56,877 nt of DNA from Planctomycetota bacterium (lineage in GTDB: Bacteria; Planctomycetota; UBA1135; GCA-002686595): contig JANQEJ010000056.1 of NCBI GenBank assembly GCA_028278425.1, positions 1-56,877 of the forward strand. Reading direction: 5' to 3'. The notes beneath the pieces were generated by a model that was given only the letters and a program-made list of their open reading frames with translations, was not told where the DNA came from and made no database searches. The position numbers were made by a program, and so were the translations under genes. Of the stretch, positions 49,201-55,726 are shown piece after piece (the first letter of the stretch is position 1; each line of letters begins with the position of its first letter).

Positions 49201-51721
49201 GCATCCGGCGCCCTTTCAGCCGCCGCTCCTCGAGGCCCCGCCCGTGGAGGAGGTCCCTCCGCTCAAGCGTTCGCCGGACCTGCTCTTCGACAACGGGCTC
49301 GGAGGCTTCACCGGCGACGGAGCGGAGTACGTTTGCCACCTGGAGCCGGAAGTCCGCACGCCCGCGCCCTGGTGCAACGTGCTCGCCAACCCGCGTTTCG
49401 GCTGCCTCGTGTCGGAGGGCGGCCTCGGCTGCACGTGGGCGCAAAACGCCTCCCAGCGGCGGCTGACGCCCTGGAGCAACGATCCGGTGTCCGACCCGGC
49501 CGGGGAGGCCGTGTACCTCCGCGATGAGGAGACCGGCGCCGTCTGGTCGACAACGCCGCTCCCGGCGGGCGAGCCCGACGCCTGCCGGATCACGCACGGC
49601 GCGGGCTACACCGAATACCGGCGCAACAGCCGCGGCCTGGAGCAGCGGATGCGCGTCTTCGTTCCGCGCGACGATCCGCTCAAGGTCGTCGAGCTCGAGC
49701 TCACGAACGCGGGCGCGCGTGCGCGGCGCGTGACGGTCACGTATTGCGCCGAGCTGGTTCTCGGCGAGGCGCGGGAAGAGTTTGCACCGCACACGGTGGT
49801 CGAGTACGACGACGAGGACGGCGCGCTCCTCGCGCGCAACCCCTGGAACCCCGACTTCGCCGAGCGGGTCGCGTTCCTGGCGGCCGCGGAAACCCCGCAC
49901 GGCGTGACCGCGGATCGCAACGAGTTCCTCGGCCTGGACGGTGACGTGCGTCGGCCCGCGGCGCTGGAGCGCTGGGGGCTCTCCGGACGCCTCGAGTGCG
50001 GCGTCGACCCGTGCCTGGCGATGATGGTCCACGTCGATCTCGAGGCGGGTGCCACGCGGAACGTCCGGTTCGTCTTCGGCGACGGCGACGACCGCGCGCA
50101 CGCGCTCGACCTCGTCCGGCGTTATCGGGAGCGCTCGACCGTCGACGTGGCGTGGGAAGAACTGCGCGGCTTCTGGGAGCGCTTCCTTGGAGCGGTCACC
50201 GTGCGCACGCCCGAGCCGGCGATGGATGTTCTGCTGAACCGCTGGCTTCCCTATCAGGCGCTCTCCAGCCGCATCGACGGCCGAACCGGCTTCTACCAGT
50301 CGAGCGGGGCGTTCGGGTTCCGCGACCAACTGCAAGACGTCATGGCGTTGATGCACGGCGCGCCGGAACGGGCGCGCGCCCACCTCCTCGCCGCCGCCGG
50401 CCGCCAGTTCGAGGCGGGCGACGTCCTCCACTGGTGGCACCCGCCGGGGGGACGGGGAGTCCGCACCCGCTGCTCCGACGATCTCATGTGGCTTCCGTTC
50501 GTCACGGCCCACTACGTGCGCTGCACGGGCGATCGCGGGATCCTCGACGAAGAGGTTCCCTTCCTCGAGAGCGAGCCGTTGCGCGAGGGCGAGGCCGAGC
50601 GGTACGGAGACTTCGCGACTACGCCCCGCGCGCACGGCTTGCTGGAGCACTGCCGGCGCGCGCTGGAGTACGGTTTGAAGCTCGGCCCGCACGGCCTCCC
50701 GCTGATCGGCGGCGGGGACTGGAACGACGGCATGAATCGCGTGGGCGCCAAGGGGCTCGGCGAGAGCGTCTGGCTGGCATGGTTCGCGATCGCCGCCGTC
50801 CGCGATTTCGCGGCGCTGCTGGAAGACGTCGGCGACCGCCCCGAGGCGGAGAGGTGGCGCCGGCGAGCCGAGGAGTTGCGCCGCGCGACGGAGGCGGCCG
50901 CGTGGGACGGCGCCTGGTATCTACGCGCTTGGTACGACGAAGGCGCTCCGCTCGGCTCCGCGGGATCCGACGAGTGTCGCATCGACCTGATCGCGCAGGC
51001 TTGGGCCGCGATCTCCGGCGCGGGCTCGCCGGAGCGCGTCCGCCGTGCGCTCGCGTCGGCCGAGGAAGGTCTCGTGCGCCAGAACTCCGGGCTCGTTCTG
51101 CTGCTCGACCCGCCGTTCCACGCCGCGCGGGACGGACACGATCCCGGCTACATCCGCGGTTACCCGCCGGGGGTACGCGAGAACGGCGGCCAGTACACGC
51201 ACGCGGCGGCGTGGCTCGGCTGGGCGTTCGTCGCGCAGCGCGACGGAGACCGGGCCGCGCGCATCCTGCGGCTTCTGAATCCGATCACGCGCTCGCGGAA
51301 CCTGGAGGAAGCGCGCCGTTACCGGGTGGAGCCCTACGTGATCGCCGCCGACGTCTACCGGGGGGGCTCGCACACCGGCCGCGGCGGATGGACCTGGTAC
51401 ACCGGGGCGGCCGCCTGGACCTGGCGACTGGGTATCGAGGGCGTGCTCGGCATCCGGCGGGTTGCGGGGGATCTCGAGATCGCCCCGTGCATCCCGCGGC
51501 AGTGGAAGAGCTGCGAGGCCGTCGTCCGCGGCGCTGAGTGGGAGTGCCGGATCCGGATCGAGGACCCCGGCTCGGTCGGGAGAGGCGTCGCCGAGGTCAC
51601 GTTGGACGGTGAGCGCCTGCCGACGAACGTCGTGCCGTTGCGAGATCTCCGCGGCCCGCACGAAGTCCGGGTGCGGCTCGGCGCATCGAGGACCGCCGAA
51701 AGCAAGCGTATCGGCGGCTAG
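43223..51721 (+). CDS. ndvB: Giant cyclic beta-1,2-glucan synthase-like protein (GT84-GH94)
   Basis: Encodes 2832 residues, the expected size of NdvB/ChvB proteins. The N-terminal soluble part is followed by membrane spans around an inverting-type glycosyltransferase region (GT84-like): ITLDAGTVLPRG, CGQGIYVGKGIYDLEAFH, SHDHFEGLHGRVALATDV and MHRWMRGDWQLLPWL. A glucoamylase-like middle domain follows (HRTSPTNIGMFLTS, STVDSGNLAASLLV), then two GH94 phosphorylase-like modules, the last with FRDQLQDVMALMHG and GDWNDGMNRVG around Asp2502. These enzymes make periplasmic cyclic glucans for osmoadaptation. The loop normally written DAD reads DAG (Asp509-Ala-Gly511), so activity as a classical synthase is not certain. 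Confidence 0.9.
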   Translation: MDSSPQAPPALRRIAAVESYLGRARELFASRRREIFGHSRAAEWFLDNYFLVRKAVRQVRHDMPRSFLRELPAAASGDLAGLPRVHGLAQSILGETGLLPDRGAIESLVETHPDAPSQTMAELWALPAFLRLGVIEELAGAVARIFPEDKSPLQAVAPPGSMDDDDVVASAVCTLREFDGIDWRAVFRHCSLVERVLERDPARVYRRMDFATQDRCRKAVERIARRTGRGELELAHEAVAMSHRFVAKPGPRSHVGYFLIDDGVRELERAVGYRPALPEGCRRFLLARPTATLLGGIAVATTGAMVPPAWYLAAQGASAGLWLAGMALALLPASTLGVTVVHWFLTHVLPPRVLPKMSFGGGIPSDCKTAVVVPCLLGSAGEVQDLVRQLELHYLRNPDPSLRFALLTDYVDAPEKRMPGDEALLHRAEAGVRLLNRKYGRSGKGPFHLLHRERRWNASEGVWMGWERKRGKLEELNAFLLGEADGTAFSRRVGNERALEGVSYVITLDAGTVLPRGAAARLVGTLAHPLNRAESGPAGGVARGYTVVQPRVEIAPMCANRSWFARLFAGDGAIDIYSRAVSDVYQDLCGQGIYVGKGIYDLEAFHTVLTGRVPENALVSHDHFEGLHGRVALATDVLLFEDYPAQYLAYTRRMHRWMRGDWQLLPWLRSRVRDASGRRVSNAIPPFGRWVLFDNLRRSLLTPVLILLLAAGWIWLPGHPLVWTLAALLAPAGHVFTGLVTSVIRGARRTRIRPWAAGATKSVRENGGRWLLYVVFLGHEAFVVLDAVIRTLVRLCFSRRRLLEWRTAEHTAQLLTQRGPHALVWSEMIASPVLALALGAGVLAVHPAALPYAAPLLLLWLLAPEIARRISLRLVRQTDVLDPRERAFLRLLARRTWFFFESFVGPEDQWLPPDNYQEEPLGEVAHRTSPTNIGMFLTSTLAAHDFGYLGLSELAFRLRRTFETLGRMERYRGHLFNWYDTRTLQPLQPRYVSTVDSGNLAASLLVVEYGCASAAARGAVLDGRRWDGLADAVELLNRAVLDVQDADPSFRCETLLVEIAALRGRILETRDRPETWSYTLLELSGPFCSELDRLLLEALTTRKRGAHPSALRGVRLWLDRLHRQLQAMRRDLDAFAPWLELLSKPPAALVGNGGGDEVGSAWRLVRASLPVKADVANVIAALGDARPALERLEQAVADAPLDEERLRETRAWCEKLRGALASAGSKATEVRRELLGIGAEAESEVRGMDFGLLYDRSRHLFHIGFNATEGEPDANHYDLLASEARIASFLAIGKGDVPVKHWFFLGRPLTCIRGRTALLSWGATMFEYLMPRLWMESAGRTLLDQSARAAVDAQIDYGKRHHAPWGVSESGFFLFDARNNYQYRSFGVPGLGLRRGLSEDLVVAPYASALALELRPRAVVRNLRRLEESGVGGTYGLYEAVDYTPDRVPRGRGLAVVRAYMAHHQGMILSALDNFMYGDALVRRFHASSLVQAAELLLHEQVPVGVALERDADGAAEEAPLPVPMRRTLEPWTPSGDGARREAHLLSNGRMTATLTDASGGWLRWNGLDLTRRCTDPTREDTGQWIYLRDEEDGRLWSAGRNPTGRREDGESAVFHAHMVEYHRREHGILARLEVAVAPRADAEVRYVTLVNESGRRRRLSVTSCAEPVLAPHADDRRHPAFSKLFVESELVPEEEALLFHRRLRSDDERPVVLLHRLLADGRRVRLGGHETDRGRFLGRGRSFANPAALDPGAALGNTTGRVLDPVMALRGVADLEPFATARFAFVTVAAGSRAGVLELARRFRSLGSIDWVFRDAEAESQQEVQQLHLKPELLPAVQRLGSALLYPCAAFRCTPATIELNRLGKPRLWGHGISGDHPIVLLLLGDPKDASVLPELLDAHTLWRRRNLAVDIVLLFLGSSGYAGEDEGRVLRLISERRASDRLHQPGGIFLVHADQVPPEERTLLHAAARVVLDGSRGGLADQAGRLGGQSQHPAPFQPPLLEAPPVEEVPPLKRSPDLLFDNGLGGFTGDGAEYVCHLEPEVRTPAPWCNVLANPRFGCLVSEGGLGCTWAQNASQRRLTPWSNDPVSDPAGEAVYLRDEETGAVWSTTPLPAGEPDACRITHGAGYTEYRRNSRGLEQRMRVFVPRDDPLKVVELELTNAGARARRVTVTYCAELVLGEAREEFAPHTVVEYDDEDGALLARNPWNPDFAERVAFLAAAETPHGVTADRNEFLGLDGDVRRPAALERWGLSGRLECGVDPCLAMMVHVDLEAGATRNVRFVFGDGDDRAHALDLVRRYRERSTVDVAWEELRGFWERFLGAVTVRTPEPAMDVLLNRWLPYQALSSRIDGRTGFYQSSGAFGFRDQLQDVMALMHGAPERARAHLLAAAGRQFEAGDVLHWWHPPGGRGVRTRCSDDLMWLPFVTAHYVRCTGDRGILDEEVPFLESEPLREGEAERYGDFATTPRAHGLLEHCRRALEYGLKLGPHGLPLIGGGDWNDGMNRVGAKGLGESVWLAWFAIAAVRDFAALLEDVGDRPEAERWRRRAEELRRATEAAAWDGAWYLRAWYDEGAPLGSAGSDECRIDLIAQAWAAISGAGSPERVRRALASAEEGLVRQNSGLVLLLDPPFHAARDGHDPGYIRGYPPGVRENGGQYTHAAAWLGWAFVAQRDGDRAARILRLLNPITRSRNLEEARRYRVEPYVIAADVYRGGSHTGRGGWTWYTGAAAWTWRLGIEGVLGIRRVAGDLEIAPCIPRQWKSCEAVVRGAEWECRIRIEDPGSVGRGVAEVTLDGERLPTNVVPLRDLRGPHEVRVRLGASRTAESKRIGG

Positions 51722-51725
51722 CTCC

Positions 51726-51914
51726 TCAGGACTCTCGCAGGTCGTCGAAGTCCCTGCGTATCTCTTCGATCCGCTTCCGGCATTGCTCGGCGTCGCCGTG
51801 ATCCAAGAAGTGCCGGTAACGGCTGTGTCTGGTCTTGAGGTGGATCGCGTGCTTGATGGGGCACCAATACCGAGCGGGTCGGCGTGGAGGACGTATCTCG
51901 AGCGCGTAGACCAT
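51726..51914 (-). CDS. 62-residue basic protein of unknown function
   Basis: Encodes 62 residues beginning MVYALEIRPPRRPARYWC and containing two Cys/His-rich-looking turns (YWCPIKHAIHLKTRHS, then HGDAEQCRKRIEEI) and a charged C-terminal helix. The ribosome site GAAGGAG is two bases before ATG. The pattern of Arg/His/Trp with Cys suggests a nucleic-acid or metal-binding small protein, but no family was recognised. It sits between the glucan synthase and Hsp20 on the opposite strand. Confidence 0.55.
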   Translation of the reverse strand: MVYALEIRPPRRPARYWCPIKHAIHLKTRHSRYRHFLDHGDAEQCRKRIEEIRRDFDDLRES

Positions 51915-52104
51915 GACTCCTTCGCACAGACGCGTCGGTGAGGCGCAAGTCGACCACGGCTCTTGTCGCTTCCGCACTTCTTCGCAACGGGCTACGCGGC
52001 TTGTCGAGTATCCGGGCGACCGACTCGACCCGTAGCCTGATCGGCATTCGGCACCGTGGTGTGCCCTTGGATTCCAATATCGTAGTGAGGCAAGGAGATC
52101 GATC

Positions 52105-52572
52105 ATGAACCTCATCCCGCGGTTGCGTAGAGAGAGTCCGACGTCGGGCGACTTCGATTTTGACGAGTTCTGGAGTCGCTTCTGGGGAAACGGTGGAGAA
52201 GGCATGGCGAGCCGTCTTCCGGAGATGTTCAGGACTCGTCGCTTCCCCGCCGTCAACATCGCCGAGACGGAAGACAGCTTCTGCATCACGATGGATTGCC
52301 CCGGCCTCGAGGAGAACGACTTCGAGGTCCAGGCGATGGGACGGCAGCTCATCATCTCGGGCGAGCGGAAGTGGGAGGAAGAGAAGAAGGGCAAGGAGTT
52401 CCGGCGCGTCGAGTCCCAGTACGGCAAGTTCGAGCGGACGGTCGAGCTCCCCGAAAACGCCCGCAACGAGCCCGAGCAGGTCGACGCAAGCTACAAGAAG
52501 GGGATCCTGACGATCACTGTGCCCAAGCTCGAGAAGACCCCGGCCGGGAAGATCCCGGTTCATGCCGACTAG
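52105..52572 (+). CDS. Hsp20/alpha-crystallin small heat-shock protein
   Basis: Encodes 155 residues. The alpha-crystallin domain covers about 45-150: FPAVNIAETEDSFCITMDCPGLEENDFEV, LIISGERKWEEEKKG and the terminal strand KKGILTITVPK. The start of the domain carries the usual W-rich N-terminal part (FDEFWSRFWG). It is an ATP-independent holdase. GATCGATC and AAGGAG before the ATG give a fair ribosome site. Together with Usp, DksA and the TIR-chaperone fusion it fits a stress-response neighbourhood. Confidence 0.93.
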   Translation: MNLIPRLRRESPTSGDFDFDEFWSRFWGNGGEGMASRLPEMFRTRRFPAVNIAETEDSFCITMDCPGLEENDFEVQAMGRQLIISGERKWEEEKKGKEFRRVESQYGKFERTVELPENARNEPEQVDASYKKGILTITVPKLEKTPAGKIPVHAD

Positions 52573-52834
52573 CCCTGGTTCAGGGCAACAGCTCGGTGCG
52601 TGTTCCCGGCCCCGTTCACGGCGCGGGGCTCGGGTCGTCTTCCGCGACGACGAGGTGCGCCGGCTCGAGGTCGAGAGGTGATTCTGCGAGCACGGGACCA
52701 AGCCCCCTTGACCGGGAGCCGGGCATCGAGGTGGGTGCCCTCACACCGGGTGCCGTAGCGCGACCCGGCTCGCCCGAGGGTACGGTTGGCGTGCTCTTTC
52801 CGACGGAGTCCCCGTACGCTGGGGACTTGATCCC

Positions 52835-53530
52835 ATGGAGGCGTTCGAGCCCTTCTCGGCGATGCACGGCGTGGCCGCGGGCACCTGCATTGCGGGCATC
52901 GTCGCGCTTGTGTTGGCGGGCCGCGCAGAGCGCAGGAGGGGGCGGGAGCGACGCCTACGATGCGTATGGATCGCGAGCATCGTTCTGGTCCAGGCCGCGA
53001 TCCTCGTGCTCTCGTTCCAGCCTTCGCGCTACGATCCGCGGTACAGTTGGCCGCTGCACGTCTGTGACTGGGCGGCCGTTGCCGCGATCCTCTGCCTGGC
53101 GCGCGGGGGCCGGATCACGCGCGCCCTCACCTACTTCTGGGGCGTTGGGCTCTGTACCCAGGCCTACGTGACGCCCACGCTCCGGGAGGGACCGGCACAC
53201 GTCGCCTTCTGGCTCTTCTGGGCGATGCACCTGCAGATCGTCGGCTCGGCGGTCTACGACGTGGCCGTGCTCGGGTTTCGTCCGACGGCGCGCGACCTCG
53301 CGATCGCGGCGATCGGCACGTTCCTCTACGGGGTCCTCGTTCTGCCCATCGATCTGGCCTTCGACCTCAACTACGGCTTCCTCGGCGCGGCGGGAGCGGA
53401 TCGAACGGTCCTGGCGTGGCTCGGTCCATGGCCGTGGCGGACCGGCTCGTTGTACGGGCTCGTCCTGATCGCGTTCTTCGCGATCTGGGTGGTCTGGCCC
53501 CTCTGGCGGCGAGTCCGACGCGAGAGCTGA
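52835..53530 (+). CDS. YwaF/TIGR02206-type integral membrane protein
   Basis: Encodes 231 residues with about six membrane spans. The signature region SWPLHVCDWAAVAAILCL and later WRTGSLYGLVLIAFF are as in the YwaF (TIGR02206) family, whose role is unknown. The start is inside hydrophobic-compatible sequence (MEAFEPFSAMHG, common opening of this family). The 262-bp gap after hsp20 holds no gene. Confidence 0.82.
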   Translation: MEAFEPFSAMHGVAAGTCIAGIVALVLAGRAERRRGRERRLRCVWIASIVLVQAAILVLSFQPSRYDPRYSWPLHVCDWAAVAAILCLARGGRITRALTYFWGVGLCTQAYVTPTLREGPAHVAFWLFWAMHLQIVGSAVYDVAVLGFRPTARDLAIAAIGTFLYGVLVLPIDLAFDLNYGFLGAAGADRTVLAWLGPWPWRTGSLYGLVLIAFFAIWVVWPLWRRVRRES

Positions 53531-54565
53531 GCCTCGGCCGACTCTTCCACTGCGGTACGAGGAGCGGGACGGAGCCGGGAGCGAGGGTTCTCGCTTTCCC
53601 CTTCAGAGCTTTGAGACGAACCGACGACTTCGTGAGGTCTCCTCCCCTCACGGCTCCTCGTAGGACGTTGGCCCGACGCCCGAGGCATTTGGTGCTACGG
53701 TCGTGAGAAACCGGAGTTGCTCACGTTCCCACCGGCTGGCGTACCTGCCGGTGGGACAATACCGCTTTGGCTCCTAGCCCTCCCGAAATCGCTACCTCGG
53801 GACGGCGCTCCCCGGGTCGTAACCCGTCTTGCGAGTCTGCATCGTCGGTCTCCTCGTGGATCGCGATCATCCACAATGGCTCTCTTGAGGTTTTCGATCC
53901 GGCGCGCTTGCGCCCGAGGCGACGGACATCGCCTGCGGCGATCCGGGTCGGACCGTCGCCCGTCCCCGGGGCCGTCGACGGCGTGCCGTCGCTCCGGACT
54001 GCCGGAAGGCCGTCCTTACGGTCGGCCTTTCCGTCCGCGCGTTGCAGATCCCCTTTCAGAGCTTGTCTCCGTCCGGATGGGTGCCGGTTTCCCGGCCCCT
54101 GCCCTCCTGTGGTTCCCTCCGCGGCACTCCACTGCCGCTTTGAGCCCGCTTCAGGGCTTCGTTCCCCGGTCGGAGCGCCTGGAGGTCGTTGGAGGCACCT
54201 CCGGCCACTCTCGTAGGGTTCCCCTCTAGGGCTTTCTCCGCCACCGCCCTGGCTCACGGTTTGTTCTCCCGGGCCATCCTCCTGCGCGCTTTCCGTGCCG
54301 TGACCCGTCGGTCGTCGGCACGCGGCGCCCTGGAGTGTTGCGTAACGGTGGAAGCGGCTTGCCGTCTCCGGCTGCCAACCCTTCTGGGCTTTGCGACCTT
54401 GCGGTCGCGAGAAGACTCACACCCGACTCCGAATTCTCAAAGACCCGATCAACCGACGGTAGGGTAGCGCTCGGATACCGTGCCCCACAAACCTCCCTTC
54501 AGCGCAGGGAACAGCCGGAGTCGTGCGTACGGCTCCCGGCGGTTCGAGAAGGGCGGCGCCTCCTC
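53531..54565 (-). other. Structured non-coding block, possible group II intron remnant or large RNA
   Basis: No credible gene over 1 kb; short open frames run on both strands without codon bias or motifs. Hairpins are dense: a 10-bp perfect stem with a 10-base loop at 53727-53756, GTGAG...CTCAC at 53703-53724, and on the minus strand GCCGG-GAAA-CCGGC at 54083-54096 and GCGACC-GCAA-GGTCGC at 54393-54408, both with GNRA-type tetraloops. Phrases such as GGAGAACAAACCGTGAGC recall group II introns or other large structured RNAs. No reverse-transcriptase gene is present and no clear domain V, so the identity is a guess; minus-strand transcription is likely. Confidence 0.45.
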
Positions 54566-54943
54566 TCAGGCCAAGTCCTCCCGCAGCCAAGCCTCCGCCT
54601 CATCGGCGTTCGGGAAGAAACGATACTCGAGGCCGCGGAGGGGGGCGGCGTTCTCGATCGGCTGCGCGATCTTGACGCTCGCCCGGGACAGGCAGGCAAC
54701 GCGCTGGATGCGCGCCCGGAGCAGCTCGCTTGCCAGTTCGTCGACCACGCTGAAGCGGTCGTGGAGGGCGACGGTCGCGTGGGCTCGCCGCTCGTCGAGA
54801 AGGATCCGGCGGGTCTCGCGAGCGTCGCAGAGGGAGGCCACGCGGCGACCGTAGGCGAGCAGGTCTTCCTGACTGGCCAGGTTTCCGCTCGTGCGAACGC
54901 GGAGAAAATCGGCGCCGTGCTCGGTGACGATCTGGAAACCCAT
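54566..54943 (-). CDS. STAS/SpoIIAA-like protein
   Basis: Encodes 125 residues, a single SpoIIAA/STAS-like fold: FLRVRTSGNLASQEDLLAYGRRV, then ETRRILLDERRAH, LLRARIQRVACLSRASV and EYRFFPNADEAEAWLRE. Proteins like this occur next to general stress or membrane transport systems. ATG at 54943 starts the fold. The downstream end abuts the structured RNA block. Confidence 0.8.
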   Translation of the reverse strand: MGFQIVTEHGADFLRVRTSGNLASQEDLLAYGRRVASLCDARETRRILLDERRAHATVALHDRFSVVDELASELLRARIQRVACLSRASVKIAQPIENAAPLRGLEYRFFPNADEAEAWLREDLA

Positions 54944-55080
54944 GGCGAGGGTGGCTACGGGTCATCCGCGTCGGTGTGAGTGGGGAGGCCGCTCGACGTC
55001 CAATACGCAAGTGGGCGTACACCCCGGCGACCCTGGACTTGCAGGGACGACGCAAGCTCGCCGAGCGCCTCGTCCCCGGT

Positions 55081-55458
55081 TCAACCTGTCCGGGCCGCAC
55101 AGGACCTGCACGTGGTCGCGTACGGCACGAGGAGCAATCTCTCGCGAGAGATCCGCTCGCCGCATGACGAGCAGAGGCCGAAGGTTCCCTCCCCGATGCG
55201 ATCCAGAGCCTCGTGCACGGCGTAGCCGAGCTCGTCTGCCGCCTCCAGCGTGCCCGCCTCGACGTCGAGCGCCGTGTCCTCGATCGGCTGGTCGTCGGGC
55301 TGCCCGCGCTCGCCGCCGGACGGTAGAAGGAACTCGTCCTCCTCGCGCTCCACCTTCTCCCCAAGCGTGCGGAGAAGGCTCAGCAGGCGCTCTTTGTGGG
55401 CGCGCAGCTCGTCCGTGGAGAGAGGCTCGTGCAGCGTCGGTTCGTCGTCGGTGGTCAC
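55081..55458 (-). CDS. DksA/TraR-family zinc-finger protein
   Basis: Encodes 125 residues from GTG 55458, preceded by AGGAG eight bases upstream; an ATG just before hits a stop at once. The N-terminal helical hairpin (DELRAHKERLLSLLRTL) leads to the four-Cys zinc finger CSSCGERISRERLLLVPYA then CRSC, spaced C-x2-C-x17-C-x2-C. DksA-like proteins bind the RNA polymerase secondary channel and tune stress and ribosomal promoters; the acidic tip is partly different from DksA, so another TraR-like role is possible. Confidence 0.9.
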   Translation of the reverse strand: MTTDDEPTLHEPLSTDELRAHKERLLSLLRTLGEKVEREEDEFLLPSGGERGQPDDQPIEDTALDVEAGTLEAADELGYAVHEALDRIGEGTFGLCSSCGERISRERLLLVPYATTCRSCAARTG

Positions 55459-55726
55459 GTGTTCATCTCCTGGACGCGGTTGGCGACTCCGGGCACGCCG
55501 GCGTCGCAGAACATCCTTCCGACTCCATGCCTTGTCCGAGCCTAGAGAAGAGGGCCGCGCGCCCCATCCGGCGAGCGGCGTAGAGTCCGGCGCCCGGTTG
55601 CGTAGGCGCCGTGGTCGGCTGGGAGGTCGTCCTCCGGACTCGTGCCTCCCCGCGGTGCGCACACGTGCCAATGGCTCCCCGGGGGCCGCGACCCTTGGAT
55701 GGAGGAGAACCGTTGCGAGCGGAGCC

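Noticed and set aside
53721..54257. 178-residue minus frame in the structured block
   Set aside because: Reads through hairpins with no protein motif; the region looks like RNA, not coding.
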